A DNA stretch of 64,000 nucleotides, from positions 1,798,001-1,862,000 of the forward strand of contig NZ_JAUSYH010000001.1 of assembly GCF_030816715.1 (NCBI RefSeq). Reading direction: 5' to 3'. The notes under the pieces are model-generated. The model was not told the origin of the DNA and did no database searches. It was given only the letters and a program-made list of their open reading frames with translations. Each line of letters opens with the position of its first letter. Position 1 is the stretch's first letter. The position numbers were made by a program, and so were the translations under genes. The DNA comes from Streptomyces achromogenes. Lineage in GTDB: Bacteria > Actinomycetota > Actinomycetes > Streptomycetales > Streptomycetaceae. Positions 1-9,606 of this stretch are shown here, piece after piece.

Positions 1-360
1 CAGCACGCGGTCGCCGGCGGTCAGGTCCTCCGCGTGCACCTCGATCTCGGCCGAGCCGTACTCCAGGTCGTAGGCCTGGCTGAGGGTCGCTCCGGGGAGC
101 TTGCCCGCCTTGCGCACGGGGATGAAACCGAGGCCGGCGCGGACGGCGACCGGGGCTCCCAGGATGAATCCCCGGGCTTCCAGGCCGACGATCTTGGTGG
201 CGCCGGTGCGCTCGGCGATCTGCGCGAACGCGTCGGTGAGCGCGGTGAACGCCGCCGGGTCCGCCAGGAGCGGGGTGATGTCCTTGAACATCACGCCCGG
301 CTCCGGGTAGTCGGCCACGTCCCGGATGCGGCTGAGGAGCAGCTCCTCGACGCCGGTCAC
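1..360 (-). CDS. apt: Adenine phosphoribosyltransferase, 3' part beyond window
   Basis: Salvages adenine with PRPP to AMP in the cytosol. Only the N-terminal 120 codons lie in the window. The visible sequence has the Apt signatures around FKDITPLL and KIVGLEARGFILG, followed by the region approaching the PRPP loop. The GTG start overlaps the secF stop codon in a GTGA tetranucleotide, so translation is probably coupled to secF. In Streptomyces apt typically lies between secF and relA; relA would be just outside the window (inference). Confidence 0.93.
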   Translation of the reverse strand, partial: MTGVEELLLSRIRDVADYPEPGVMFKDITPLLADPAAFTALTDAFAQIAERTGATKIVGLEARGFILGAPVAVRAGLGFIPVRKAGKLPGATLSQAYDLEYGSAEIEVHAEDLTAGDRVL

Positions 361-1475
361 CGTCGCTTCCCCGACGGACGGCCCCGGCCTCGGCCGCGGG
401 AGGCGGGCTGGGCGCGCGGGCCGACGACCGCCGGCGCCGCGTCCTCCGCGTCGTCGTCGTAGCCGTCGGCGGTGCGCGTCTCGTCGCCGCGCTCCCCCTC
501 GGCCGGGGACTGGGCCCGCTTGGCGAGGACGCGCTTCTTCAGGGCCTTGTACTGCGGCTCAAGCTCCTTGAGGTCGGCGACGAGCGGCGTGGCGATGAAG
601 ATCGAGGAGTACGCGCCCGCCGCGAGACCGACGAACAGCGACAGCGAGATGTCGTTGAGCGTGCCCGCGCCGAGGAAGCCGCCGCCGATGAACAGCAGGC
701 CCGCCACCGGCAGCAGAGCGACGACCGTGGTGTTGATGGAGCGGACCAGGGTGCCGTTGATCGAGCGGTTGGCGACCTCGCTGTAGGTGAAGCGGGTCTG
801 CTTGGTGAGGTCCTTGGTCTGCTCCTTGAGGGAGTCGAAGACGACGACCGTGTCGTACAGCGAGTAACCGAGAATGGTCAGCAGACCGATCACCGTGCCG
901 GGCGTGACCTCGAAGCCGACGAGGGCGTAGATGCCGACGGTGATAGTGATGTCGTGGATCAGGGCGACGAGGGCGGCGATGGCCATCCGCCACTCGAAGG
1001 CGATCGCCAGGTAGATCACGACCAGCACCATGAAGATCGCTAGGCCCTGCCAGGCCTTGCCGGCGATCTGGTCGCCCCAGCTGGGACCGACGAGGTCGGC
1101 GGCGATGGTCTCCGGGTCGACCTTGAAGTCCTTGGCGAGGTCGTTCTTGATCTCGTCGGACTTCTCGATGTCCATGCCGGCGATCTGGATGCGCACCGAG
1201 CCGTCGCCGAGCTTCTGCACGACCGCGTCGTGACCCGAGGCCGTCTTCGCAGCTTCCTCGGCCTGGGAGACGGAGATACTGCCGTGCTTCGCCGTGGTGA
1301 AGACGGCGCCGCCCTGGAAGTCGATGCCCATGTTCAGGCCGCGCACCGCCAGACCGAGGATGGCCGTGATGGTGATCAGGATCGAGATGCCGTACCAGAG
1401 CTTGCGGTGCCCGATGAAGTCGTAGCTGATCTCGCCACGGTGCAGCCGGGCGCCGAGGTTACCGAGTTTGGACAT
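357..1475 (-). CDS. secF: Protein-export membrane protein SecF
   Basis: Subunit of the SecDF proton-driven accessory motor that helps pull proteins across the membrane after SecYEG/SecA. 372 residues. The first membrane helix is near residues 27-47, followed by the SecF GIDFQGG motif, an extracytoplasmic domain, and a five-helix RND-type bundle at about 140-325 containing GYSLYDTVVVFD. The C-terminal tail of about 50 residues is charged and Pro/Arg rich. It lies 3 bases after secD and overlaps apt, so it sits inside the yajC-secD-secF-apt operon. Assignment is secure. Confidence 0.97.
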   Translation of the reverse strand: MSKLGNLGARLHRGEISYDFIGHRKLWYGISILITITAILGLAVRGLNMGIDFQGGAVFTTAKHGSISVSQAEEAAKTASGHDAVVQKLGDGSVRIQIAGMDIEKSDEIKNDLAKDFKVDPETIAADLVGPSWGDQIAGKAWQGLAIFMVLVVIYLAIAFEWRMAIAALVALIHDITITVGIYALVGFEVTPGTVIGLLTILGYSLYDTVVVFDSLKEQTKDLTKQTRFTYSEVANRSINGTLVRSINTTVVALLPVAGLLFIGGGFLGAGTLNDISLSLFVGLAAGAYSSIFIATPLVADLKELEPQYKALKKRVLAKRAQSPAEGERGDETRTADGYDDDAEDAAPAVVGPRAQPASRGRGRGRPSGKRR

Positions 1476-1478
1476 CGC

Positions 1479-3254
1479 TCACGCCTCCTTCGTCTCGACG
1501 GGACCGGCGACAGGACCGCCGGGACGGCGGGTGCGGCGCAGCGGCGGCTGGGCACCCAGGCTCTTCGGGTCGAGGCCGGACCACTTGTGGCCGTTCGCGA
1601 AGAACTTCCGCCGAGCGATGAGCGTCATCAGCGGCTTGGTGAAGAAGAAGACCACGACCACGTCGAGGACGGTGGTCAGGCCCAGCGTGAACGCGAAGCC
1701 CTGCACCTTGCCGACCGTGACGACGAACAGCACGGCGGCGGCGAGGAACGACACGAAGTCGGAGACCAGAATGGTGCGCCGGGCCCGCGGCCAGGCACGC
1801 TCGACGGCGGGTCGCAGGGTGCGGCCCTCGCGGATCTCGTCCCGGACCCGTTCGAAGTACACGATGAACGAGTCCGCCGTGATGCCGATGGCGACGATGG
1901 CTCCGCAGACGGCCGGCAGGTTCAGCGCGAAGCCGATGGCCGGGCCGAGCAGGGCCATGAGCACGTAGGTGAGAGCCGCCGAGACCAGCAGCGAGGCGAG
2001 CGCGACGAGCGCCAGACCGCGGTAGTACGCCACCAGGTAGATGACGACCAGGGCGAGGCCGATGGCTCCCGCGAGCAGACCGGCGTGCAACTGGTCACCG
2101 CCGAGGGCCGCCGTCACGGTGGTCGTGCTCTGCTCCTTGAAGGTGAGCGGGAGCGCGCCGTAGGACAGCATGTTGGCGAGGCCCTGGGCCTCCTCCTGCT
2201 TGAAACTGCCGGAGATCTGGGCCTGGCCGCCGGTGATCGCGCCCTGCACGAACGGGCTGGAGACGACGTCGCCGTCGAGCACGATGCCGAACTCGTTCTG
2301 CGGCTGCTGGTTCTGCGCGAGCTTGCCCGTGATGTCGGCGAACTTCTTGCCACCCGACTTGGTGAAGGTCATGGTGACCTGCCAGCCGGCCGCGCCCTGC
2401 GTGTCGAAGACGGCCGCGGCCTTCTTGACGTCGGTGCCGTCGACCGCGGCCGGGCCGAGCAGGTACTTGTACCAGACCTTGTCGATCTCACCGCAGGCGA
2501 CGGTCGTGTCCTCGGGCTTGACGCCCTCGGCGACCTTGCGGCGCACTTCCGGGTCGGTGCAGTCCAGGGCCGCGTACTTGGCCTGGAGCGCGGCGGCGCC
2601 GGCGGAGGCCGCGCCCCCGCTGGCGGAGGCCGACGGGCTGGGGGACGTCTTCGCCTTGGTGCTCGCGGACGCCGACGGGGTGGAGTCGGCCTTGAGCGCG
2701 TCGGTGACTGCGCGGCCCTGCGAGGTGGCGGAGGCCGAGGGGGACGAGGAGGAGGTCGCCTTCTCACCCTTGGCGGAGGCGCTCGCCGAGGGGTTGGGAG
2801 ACGCGCTCGACGAGCCGCTCGGGGACGCGCTCGGCGAGGGGGCGGCGGAGCCGGTTGCCTCCTGGGCCAGGACCGGACGGAAGTACAGCTTGGCGGTGGT
2901 GCCGACCTGCTTGCGTGCTTCCGCGGAGTTGGTGCCCTTGGGGATGTTCACGATGATGTTGCGGTCGCCCTGGGTCTGCACCTCCGCCTCGGAGACGCCC
3001 AGCCCGTTGACACGGCGGTTCATGATGTCGACCGCGGTGTCCATGTTGGCCTTGTTGATCGCGGATCCCTGGTCGGCCTTCGCCTCCAGCGTGATGCTGG
3101 TACCGCCGGCAAGGTCGATGCCGAGACGCGGAGTGGTGTGACCGGAGACGAACATGCCTCCGGTGAGCCCCACGATGGCGATCAGGATCAGGGCCAGCGA
3201 GCGCCCTGGCTTGCTCTGGGCACTCGCACTCCGGCCCTTCTTGGGTGCTGCCAC
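1479..3254 (-). CDS. secD: Protein-export membrane protein SecD
   Basis: Partner of SecF. 591 residues, longer than typical SecD outside the mycelial actinobacteria. Membrane helix 1 is at about 19-38, followed by the GIDLAGG motif at 45-51, the large extracytoplasmic P1 domain, and the C-terminal helices from about 390 including ITADSFIVYFERVRDE. Residues about 135-222 are a low-complexity Ser/Pro/Ala insert in P1. The start is GTG with GAGGGAG about ten bases upstream. Co-transcribed with yajC upstream (133-bp gap) and secF downstream. Confidence 0.97.
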   Translation of the reverse strand: MAAPKKGRSASAQSKPGRSLALILIAIVGLTGGMFVSGHTTPRLGIDLAGGTSITLEAKADQGSAINKANMDTAVDIMNRRVNGLGVSEAEVQTQGDRNIIVNIPKGTNSAEARKQVGTTAKLYFRPVLAQEATGSAAPSPSASPSGSSSASPNPSASASAKGEKATSSSSPSASATSQGRAVTDALKADSTPSASASTKAKTSPSPSASASGGAASAGAAALQAKYAALDCTDPEVRRKVAEGVKPEDTTVACGEIDKVWYKYLLGPAAVDGTDVKKAAAVFDTQGAAGWQVTMTFTKSGGKKFADITGKLAQNQQPQNEFGIVLDGDVVSSPFVQGAITGGQAQISGSFKQEEAQGLANMLSYGALPLTFKEQSTTTVTAALGGDQLHAGLLAGAIGLALVVIYLVAYYRGLALVALASLLVSAALTYVLMALLGPAIGFALNLPAVCGAIVAIGITADSFIVYFERVRDEIREGRTLRPAVERAWPRARRTILVSDFVSFLAAAVLFVVTVGKVQGFAFTLGLTTVLDVVVVFFFTKPLMTLIARRKFFANGHKWSGLDPKSLGAQPPLRRTRRPGGPVAGPVETKEA

Positions 3255-3387
3255 CTTCTCGTACTCCCTCTCGGGCCGCCTCGCGCCGGGTCAGCGCGGC
3301 GGCGGCCATGACATGGTGTGGGATCCCCTGGCGAGATGCGCGCGCCCCGGCGCCGACGGGTGTGCACCCTGAGCGCCGGGGTCGTGG

Positions 3388-3894
3388 CTACTTCTTCTCG
3401 TCGGAGTCGCCCTCGGTCTTCTTCGGCTCCTCGCCGGCCTCGGCCTGCTCGGCCTCGGCGGCCTTCTCCCGGACCTCGCCGGTCTCGTCCTTCTTGCCGA
3501 GGTCGACAACCTTGTCGTCGGAGGCGGCAGCTTCGTCGACGGAGTCGTCGGTCTCGGCCAGGGAGGAGGCGTCGTCCGGGACGACGTCGGAGTCGGACTT
3601 CAGGTCGTGCTCGATGCCGTGCACGATGCGGTTGTACTCGTCGTCGGTCAGGACGGCGCCGATCGCGTTCTTCGCGAAGAGGAGTTCCACGCCCGGTCCC
3701 GCATCGAGGAGAAGCGTGTCGTCGTTGACCTCCTTGACCGTCGCGTACATGCCGCCGATGGTGCGGACACCACTGCCGGGCTGCAGCTCGTTACGCATGG
3801 CGGCCGCCTGCTGCTGCTTCTTCTTGGCCGACCGGGTCATCAGGAACATGGCCCCGATGAGCACGATGAACGGGAGGAGGGTCAAAGGACTCAC
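3388..3894 (-). CDS. yajC: Preprotein translocase subunit YajC
   Basis: Small SecDF-associated membrane protein. 168 residues, against about 110 in E. coli YajC. A single N-terminal helix (residues about 3-20) is followed by a Lys/Gln-rich stretch, the conserved YajC core (GSGVRTIGGMYATV), and a long acidic Glu/Asp/Lys tail from about 110 to the end. It lies first in the yajC-secD-secF group, 175 bp after ruvB. The acidic extension is probably disordered; its role is unknown. Confidence 0.95.
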   Translation of the reverse strand: MSPLTLLPFIVLIGAMFLMTRSAKKKQQQAAAMRNELQPGSGVRTIGGMYATVKEVNDDTLLLDAGPGVELLFAKNAIGAVLTDDEYNRIVHGIEHDLKSDSDVVPDDASSLAETDDSVDEAAASDDKVVDLGKKDETGEVREKAAEAEQAEAGEEPKKTEGDSDEKK

Positions 3895-4069
3895 GGGTCG
3901 GAACTTCCTTCAAACGACCGCGGCGGTGGAGCGGCCTCATGGATGGGGGTTGTGTGCTGCCGACTGGGGCGGCATCGGCGGAGTCTAAGCGAGTCCGCGC
4001 GCATGGAACAACGCTCAGCATGGCACCTGGGTTCCTGACCCGGCCAATGTCCTCGCCGAAGCCCCGGCG

Positions 4070-5143
4070 TCACGTCCCGAACAGGTCCTGTTGCCCGCTG
4101 CCCTGGCCCGGGGCCCGGGGCGGGGTGAGACCGAGGTGCGTCCAGGCGGCCGGGGTCGCCACCCGTCCGCGAGGTGTGCGGGCGAGCAGGCCCTCCCGGA
4201 CGAGGAAGGGTTCGGCCACCTCCTCCACGGTCTCACGCTCCTCCCCCACGGCGACGGCGAGCGTGGACAGACCGACCGGTCCGCCCCCGAAGAGTTTCAG
4301 CAGGGCTTCCAGGACTCCCCGGTCCAGACGGTCCAGCCCCCGCTCGTCCACCTCGTAGACCTTCAGCGCCGCCGCGGCGATCTCGCGGGTGACCCTCCCG
4401 TCGGCCTTGACCTGCGCGTAGTCGCGGACACGGCGCAGCAGACGGTTGGCGATACGGGGCGTGCCGCGGGAGCGGCCGGCGATCTCGGCCGCCCCCTCCG
4501 CGTCGATCTCGACGTCGAGGAGGTCGGCCGAGCGGTGGATGACGCGTCGCAGTTCGCCGGGCTCGTAGAACTCCATGTGCGCGGTGAACCCGAAGCGGTC
4601 GCGCAGCGGCGGCGGCAGCAGGCCCGCGCGCGTGGTGGCGCCGACGAGGGTGAAGGGGGGCAGTTCGAGGGGGATGGCGGTGGCGCCGGGGCCCTTGCCG
4701 ACGATGACGTCGACGCGGAAGTCCTCCATCGCCATGTACAGCATCTCCTCGGCGGGCCGGGACATGCGGTGGATCTCGTCGAGGAAGAGGACCTCGCCCT
4801 CCTGGAGCGAGGAGAGGATCGCGGCGAGATCGCCGGCGTGCTGGATGGCGGGGCCCGAGGTGATGCGGATCGGGGCGCCCATCTCCGCGGCAATGATCAT
4901 CGAGAGGGTGGTCTTGCCGAGGCCGGGGGCTCCGGAGAGCAGCACGTGGTCGGCGGTCGCGCCCCGCGCGCGGGCAGCGCGCAGGACGAGGTCGAGCTGC
5001 TCGCGGACCTTCTCCTGGCCGATGAACTCGCCGAGGTCCTTGGGACGCAGGGCGGCCTCGACGGCCTGGTCCTCCCGGTCGGCGACCGAGCCCACCAGCC
5101 GCTCCTCGGCGGTGGTCTCCTCGGTCGTGTCGTCCCAGTTCAC
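4070..5143 (-). CDS. ruvB: Holliday junction branch-migration ATPase RuvB
   Basis: AAA+ motor that drives branch migration of Holliday junctions with RuvA. 357 residues. The P-loop GAPGLGKT is at 71-78, the Walker B is FLDEIHR, sensor 1 lies in the [10 protein letters not shown] region, and the C-terminal winged helix ends near TPRGR. GTG start. The ruvA stop is nine bases upstream, giving the ruvC-ruvA-ruvB order. The N-terminal extension of about 25 acidic residues is usual for actinobacteria. Confidence 0.98.
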   Translation of the reverse strand: MNWDDTTEETTAEERLVGSVADREDQAVEAALRPKDLGEFIGQEKVREQLDLVLRAARARGATADHVLLSGAPGLGKTTLSMIIAAEMGAPIRITSGPAIQHAGDLAAILSSLQEGEVLFLDEIHRMSRPAEEMLYMAMEDFRVDVIVGKGPGATAIPLELPPFTLVGATTRAGLLPPPLRDRFGFTAHMEFYEPGELRRVIHRSADLLDVEIDAEGAAEIAGRSRGTPRIANRLLRRVRDYAQVKADGRVTREIAAAALKVYEVDERGLDRLDRGVLEALLKLFGGGPVGLSTLAVAVGEERETVEEVAEPFLVREGLLARTPRGRVATPAAWTHLGLTPPRAPGQGSGQQDLFGT

Positions 5144-5152
5144 TGACGTCTC

Positions 5153-5758
5153 CTAGCGGGCGCGGTTCAGGGTCTGCAGGGCGGCCTTCAACAGCCGGCC
5201 CACCTGGGGCGCACCGTCGGCGGCCTCGGCCTGCGGGGTCACGGCGGCGACCGCCTCGTCGGCCTCGCGGGTGGCGTAGCCGAGGCCGATCAGGGCGGCG
5301 TGCAGCTGGTCGCGCCAGCCGCTGGTGACCGGTGCGCCGACCGCGGGGGCGCCGATCGGCTCGCCGAGCCGGTCCTTGAGCTCCAGCAGCAGTTTCTGCG
5401 CGCCCCTCTTGCCGATGCCGGGGACGGCGATCAGCGCCTTCTCGTCTCCGGTGGCCACCGCGCGGCGCAGGGCGTCCGGGGCGTGGACCGCCAGCATGGC
5501 CTGGGCGAGCCGGGGGCCGACGCCACTGGCGGTCTGCAGCAGTTCGAAGACCTGGCGCTCGTCGTCGTCCACGAAGCCGTAGAGGGTCAGCGAGTCCTCC
5601 CGTACGACGAGGGAGGTGGCGAGCTTGGCCGGCTTGCCGAGCCGGAGCGTGGACAGCGTGTTCGGCGAGCACTGGACGGCCATGCCCACACCGCCCACCT
5701 CCACCACCGCGGTGTCCGGGGCGAGTGCGGCGACGGTGCCGCTGACGAAGGCGATCAT
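5153..5758 (-). CDS. ruvA: Holliday junction DNA-binding protein RuvA
   Basis: Tetrameric junction-binding partner of RuvB. 201 residues, normal family length. The N-terminal OB fold starts MIAFVSGTV. Helix-hairpin-helix motifs occur at [11 protein letters not shown] and [10 protein letters not shown], and the C-terminal domain III that contacts RuvB is near the end. The ATG start overlaps the ruvC stop as ATGA, which fixes the start even though the reading frame stays open further upstream. Confidence 0.97.
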   Translation of the reverse strand: MIAFVSGTVAALAPDTAVVEVGGVGMAVQCSPNTLSTLRLGKPAKLATSLVVREDSLTLYGFVDDDERQVFELLQTASGVGPRLAQAMLAVHAPDALRRAVATGDEKALIAVPGIGKRGAQKLLLELKDRLGEPIGAPAVGAPVTSGWRDQLHAALIGLGYATREADEAVAAVTPQAEAADGAPQVGRLLKAALQTLNRAR

Positions 5759-6321
5759 GCCGTACGGCCTTTCGATGTGATCGGTGCGGTCACGGGGTGC
5801 GTGGGCTTGACGGTGTGCCGGGCGACCGCCTGCTGGAGCCGGTTCTGCGCGGGGGCGCGCCAGATGTGGCAGATGGCGAGGGCGAGGGCGTCGGCGGCGT
5901 CGGCCGGTCTGGGGGGCGCGTCGAGTCGCAGCAGACGGGTGACCATCGCGCCGACCTGGGCCTTGTCCGCGCGCCCGCTGCCGGTGACGGCGGCCTTGAC
6001 CTCGCTGGGGGTGTGCAGCGCGACGGGGATGCCACGGCGGGCCGCGCACAGCATGGCGACGGCGCTGGCCTGGGCGGTGCCCATCACCGTGCGCACGTTG
6101 TGCTGGCTGAACACCCGTTCCACGGCGACGAATTCGGGCCGGTGTTCGTCGAGCCACGCTTCGATGCCCTGCTCGACGGCGACGAGGCGCTGCCCCAACT
6201 CGGCGTCGGCGGACGTCCGTACGACTCCTACGCCGAGCATGGTGAGGGGCCGGCCCGCGACTCCCTCGACGACGCCGACACCGCACCGTGTCAGTCCGGG
6301 GTCCACCCCGAGTACCCGCAC
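5755..6321 (-). CDS. ruvC: Holliday junction resolvase RuvC
   Basis: Endonuclease that cuts Holliday junctions. 188 residues. Acidic active-site residues are recognisable: Asp in [10 protein letters not shown], Glu in VAVERVF, and the C-terminal pair in [11 protein letters not shown]. The GTG start is preceded by GGGAGG. It heads ruvCAB. A strong hairpin upstream (6440-6470) ends the yebC-type gene, so ruvC probably has its own promoter in the 173-bp gap or relies on readthrough. Confidence 0.97.
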   Translation of the reverse strand: MRVLGVDPGLTRCGVGVVEGVAGRPLTMLGVGVVRTSADAELGQRLVAVEQGIEAWLDEHRPEFVAVERVFSQHNVRTVMGTAQASAVAMLCAARRGIPVALHTPSEVKAAVTGSGRADKAQVGAMVTRLLRLDAPPRPADAADALALAICHIWRAPAQNRLQQAVARHTVKPTHPVTAPITSKGRTA

Positions 6322-6439
6322 GCCCGCCTCCCTTCGCTCTCCCCCGGCCCGGCCGGGTCGCCCACCGGTTCGTGCAGGCTATCGGGTGCCACCGACAACG
6401 CCTGCCGGCACACGCCCCGGCTCACGCCCCGGCAACGCG

Positions 6440-6470
6440 ACGGGCCGACGGGGGTGTCCCGTCGGCCCGT
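6440..6470 (-). terminator. Hairpin terminator after yebC-type gene
   Basis: A perfect 13-bp stem (ACGGGCCGACGGG / CCCGTCGGCCCGT) with a 5-base loop lies 24 bases past the yebC-type stop codon. There is no U tract, which is common for Streptomyces terminators. Confidence 0.75.
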
Positions 6471-6494
6471 TCGAAGACGCGGTGGAGCGTCGGC

Positions 6495-7247
6495 TCAGGC
6501 GTCGACCTTCTCCATGACCTCGTCGCTGACGTCGAAGTTGGCGAAGACGTTCTGCACGTCGTCGCTGTCCTCGAGCGCGTCGATCAGCTTGAAGATCTTC
6601 CGTGCGCCGTCCTCGTCGAGCTCGACCTGCATGGTCGGGACGAAGTTGGCCTCTGCGGAGTCGTAGTCGATGCCGGCCTCCTGGAGCGCGGTGCGCACCG
6701 CGACCAGGTCGGTGGCCTCGGAGAGGACCTCGAAGGTCTCACCGAGGTCGTTGACCTCTTCGGCGCCCGCGTCGAGCACGGCACCGAGGACGTCGTCCTC
6801 GGCCAGCTCGCCCTTGGGGACGACGACGACGCCCTTGCGGTTGAACAGGTACGACACCGAGCCCGGGTCGGCCATGGAGCCGCCGTTGCGGGTCATGGCG
6901 ACGCGGACGTCGGAGGCCGCGCGGTTGCGGTTGTCGGTGAGGCACTCGATGAGGACCGCGACGCCGTTCGGGCCGTAGCCCTCGTACATGATCGTCTCGT
7001 AGTCGGCACCGCCGGCCTCGAGACCGGCGCCGCGCTTGACCGCGGAGTCGATGTTCTTGTTCGGGACCGAGCTCTTCTTGGCCTTCTGGATGGCGTCGAA
7101 CAGCGTCGGGTTGCCGGACACGTCCGCGCCACCGGTACGGGCCGCGACCTCGATGTTCTTGATCATCTTCGCGAAGAGCTTGCCGCGCTTGGCGTCGATC
7201 ACGGCCTTCTTGTGCTTCGTCGTAGCCCATTTAGAGTGGCCGGACAT
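6495..7247 (-). CDS. YebC/PmpR family regulatory protein
   Basis: Cytosolic protein of the YebC/TACO1 family. Members act as DNA-binding regulators (PmpR) or as translation factors relieving ribosome stalling at proline runs; which applies here cannot be told. 250 residues, family-typical. It starts with the family signature [18 protein letters not shown] and contains [11 protein letters not shown] and [14 protein letters not shown]. The start is set by the signature, although the frame is open upstream. It lies between pdxT and ruvC. Confidence 0.95.
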   Translation of the reverse strand: MSGHSKWATTKHKKAVIDAKRGKLFAKMIKNIEVAARTGGADVSGNPTLFDAIQKAKKSSVPNKNIDSAVKRGAGLEAGGADYETIMYEGYGPNGVAVLIECLTDNRNRAASDVRVAMTRNGGSMADPGSVSYLFNRKGVVVVPKGELAEDDVLGAVLDAGAEEVNDLGETFEVLSEATDLVAVRTALQEAGIDYDSAEANFVPTMQVELDEDGARKIFKLIDALEDSDDVQNVFANFDVSDEVMEKVDA

Positions 7248-7321
7248 CTGCCTGTCTCCTTCGCGTAACCCAACCTGGACGAACTCCCCGGGCCTGCGGA
7301 GCCTGAGGGGACCCCCAGATC

Positions 7322-7933
7322 CTACAAGGACGCCGCCACCCGGTTCGCGCGCACCATGTCGACGAACAGGGCGTGCACCCGGTGGTCGCCGGTCAGTTCC
7401 GGGTGGAACGAGGTGGCGAGCGCGTTGCCCTGGCGGACCGCCACGATGTGACCGCCGTGCTCGGCGAGCACCTCGACGCGGGCGCCCACGGACTCGACCC
7501 AGGGGGCGCGGATGAAGACGCCCTCCACGGGAGGACCCGTCACGCCCACGACGTCCACCGTGGCCTCGAAGGACTCGTTCTGACGTCCGAAGGCGTTGCG
7601 GCGCACGATCATGTCGATGCCGCCGACGGTCTCCTGGCCCGAGCGCGGGTCGAGGATCTTGTCCGCGAGCATGATCATGCCCGCGCAGGTGCCGTAGACG
7701 GGCATGCCCGACCGCACGCGCGCGCGAAGGGGCTCCATCACGCCGAACAGGACGGCCAGCTTGGAGATGGTCGTGGACTCGCCGCCGGGGATGACGAGGC
7801 CGTCGACCTCGGCGAGTTCCTCGGGGCGCCGCACGGGCCTGGCCACGGCGTCTGCCGCGGCCAGGGCCACGAGGTGCTCCCGTACGTCGCCCTGGAGGGC
7901 CAGGACGCCTATGACGGGGACTGTGTCGCTCAT
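7322..7933 (-). CDS. pdxT: Pyridoxal 5'-phosphate synthase glutaminase subunit
   Basis: Hydrolyses glutamine and passes ammonia to PdxS for PLP synthesis. 203 residues. Class-I glutaminase features are [10 protein letters not shown], the nucleophile Cys in YGTCAGMI, and the His-x-Glu pair in SFHPELTGD. It begins 6 bases after the pdxS stop, so the two form one translational unit of the DXP-independent pathway. Confidence 0.98.
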   Translation of the reverse strand: MSDTVPVIGVLALQGDVREHLVALAAADAVARPVRRPEELAEVDGLVIPGGESTTISKLAVLFGVMEPLRARVRSGMPVYGTCAGMIMLADKILDPRSGQETVGGIDMIVRRNAFGRQNESFEATVDVVGVTGPPVEGVFIRAPWVESVGARVEVLAEHGGHIVAVRQGNALATSFHPELTGDHRVHALFVDMVRANRVAASL

Positions 7934-7939
7934 GAGGTG

Positions 7940-8851
7940 TTACCAGCCGCGGTTGGCGTAGCGCTCGGCCTCGGGGAGGGTGTCGCAGTTGATGCCGACC
8001 ATGGCCTCGCCCAGGTTGCGGGACGCGTCCGCGATGATCTTCGGGTCGTCGTAGAAGGTGGTCGCCTTCACGATGGCGGCGGCACGCTTGGCCGGGTCGC
8101 CGGACTTGAAGATGCCGGAGCCGACGAAGACGCCCTCGGCGCCGAGCTGGCGCATCAGCGCGGCGTCGGCCGGGGTGGCGACGCCGCCGGCGGAGAACAG
8201 CACGACCGGCAGCTTGCCGAGCTCGGCGACCTCCTTGACCAGCTCGTAGGGGGCGCGCAGGTCCTTGGCGGCGGCGTACAGCTCGTTGTTGTCGTAGCCG
8301 CGCAGACGGGCGATCTCGTTCTTGATCTGACGCAGGTGGCGCACGGCCTCGACGACGTTGCCGGTTCCGGCCTCGCCCTTGGAGCGGATCATCGCGGCGC
8401 CCTCGGCTATGCGGCGCAGGGCCTCGCCCAGGTTGGTGGCGCCGCAGACGAACGGGGTCGTGAACGCGAACTTGTCGCTGTGGTTGACCTCGTCGGCCGG
8501 GGTGAGGACCTCGGACTCGTCGATGTAGTCGACGCCGAGCGACTGCAGGACCTGGGCCTCGACGAAGTGGCCGATCCGGGACTTGGCCATGACCGGGATC
8601 GACACGGCCTCGATGATGCCCTCGATCATGTCGGGGTCCGACATCCGGGCGACGCCGCCGTCCTTGCGGATGTCGGCCGGGACCCGCTCCAGCGCCATGA
8701 CGGCGACGGCGCCCGCGTCCTCGGCGATCTTCGCCTGCTCCGGCGTGACGACGTCCATGATCACGCCGCCCTTGAGCTGCTCGGCCATGCCGCGCTTCAC
8801 GCGCGCGGTGCCGGTCTCGGGGGTCTGGTTTTCGGAGATCGTGCTGGACAC
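7940..8851 (-). CDS. pdxS: Pyridoxal 5'-phosphate synthase synthase subunit
   Basis: Makes PLP from ribose 5-phosphate, glyceraldehyde 3-phosphate and ammonia in a dodecamer with PdxT. 303 residues from the chosen GTG start. A GTG four codons upstream is possible, but GAGG sits about seven bases before the chosen one. Conserved segments are [34 protein letters not shown] and the catalytic Lys in [15 protein letters not shown] 170-bp gap separates it from the next gene upstream. Confidence 0.97.
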   Translation of the reverse strand: MSSTISENQTPETGTARVKRGMAEQLKGGVIMDVVTPEQAKIAEDAGAVAVMALERVPADIRKDGGVARMSDPDMIEGIIEAVSIPVMAKSRIGHFVEAQVLQSLGVDYIDESEVLTPADEVNHSDKFAFTTPFVCGATNLGEALRRIAEGAAMIRSKGEAGTGNVVEAVRHLRQIKNEIARLRGYDNNELYAAAKDLRAPYELVKEVAELGKLPVVLFSAGGVATPADAALMRQLGAEGVFVGSGIFKSGDPAKRAAAIVKATTFYDDPKIIADASRNLGEAMVGINCDTLPEAERYANRGW

Positions 8852-9021
8852 GGGTGACCTCACTAGTCGAAAAGAGGATTCTTCGGCACTGAGGAAACGC
8901 GATTGGACCAGTCCACAGCAAGGGCCAATGGGCAGTCGGTGGATCCTTTTCCCGGGGCGACGCCCAGGAAGCCCCCGAAGCGCACCGCCGCGCAGCCCTG
9001 GAGGATTCGGCCCGTCCCAGG

Positions 9022-9564
9022 TCAGGCGGCCCGGTCGGCCAGCGCGGACGGGGGTTCGTCGTCCATCTCGAAGGCCATCGGGAAGGGGGCGTGGCCGGCC
9101 AGGCGGAACCAGCGGACCTTGCGGTGCTCGCGAAGTCTGCGGACGGCGCCCACCGCGTCGTTGTGGAAGCGCCGGGCCATGGGGACCCGGCGGACGGCCT
9201 CCGTGAGCTCGCGGGCCGCCTCCTCCCCGCCGGGCGCCTCGCGCACCACCTCGAGCTGCTGGACGTCCGCGAAGACGGCCCGCAGGGCCTGGCTGAGCTC
9301 GCTCTCGGCGACCTCGCGCTGCTCCTCCTCGGCCTGCCGGGCGGCGTGCGCCGCCTCGTACAGGACGATGGAGGCAGCGGGGTCGAGGACCTTGGAGGTG
9401 GCCAGCTCCTGGGCCACCGACGCGCGGCGCAGCAGCTGCGCGTCGAGTGCGGCACGGGCGGCGTCGATGCGGGCGTGCAGCCGGTCGAGCCGTCCCGCCG
9501 TCCAGCTCAGGTAAAGGCCGATCGCGACGAGGACGACCAGAATCCAGATCAGGGTTGCGGTCAC
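9022..9564 (-). CDS. LemA-like single-helix membrane protein
   Basis: 180 residues from the GTG start; a TTG three codons upstream is also possible. One N-terminal helix (about 4-22) is followed by a long alpha-helical, Ala/Glu-rich region that probably forms a coiled coil, then a basic segment ([17 protein letters not shown]) and an acidic end. The architecture resembles actinobacterial LemA-like proteins. Function is unknown; it lies between pimA and pdxS on the same strand. Confidence 0.7.
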   Translation of the reverse strand: MTATLIWILVVLVAIGLYLSWTAGRLDRLHARIDAARAALDAQLLRRASVAQELATSKVLDPAASIVLYEAAHAARQAEEEQREVAESELSQALRAVFADVQQLEVVREAPGGEEAARELTEAVRRVPMARRFHNDAVGAVRRLREHRKVRWFRLAGHAPFPMAFEMDDEPPSALADRAA

Positions 9565-9606
9565 GGGCGGCAAGGCTACCCGTGATCCCCGCGGCGGCGG
9601 GGCGGC

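Noticed and set aside
1230..3311. 693-residue open frame on the plus strand opposite secD and secF
   Set aside because: Mirror frame of strongly conserved SecD and SecF genes at high GC; no start signal and no family resemblance.
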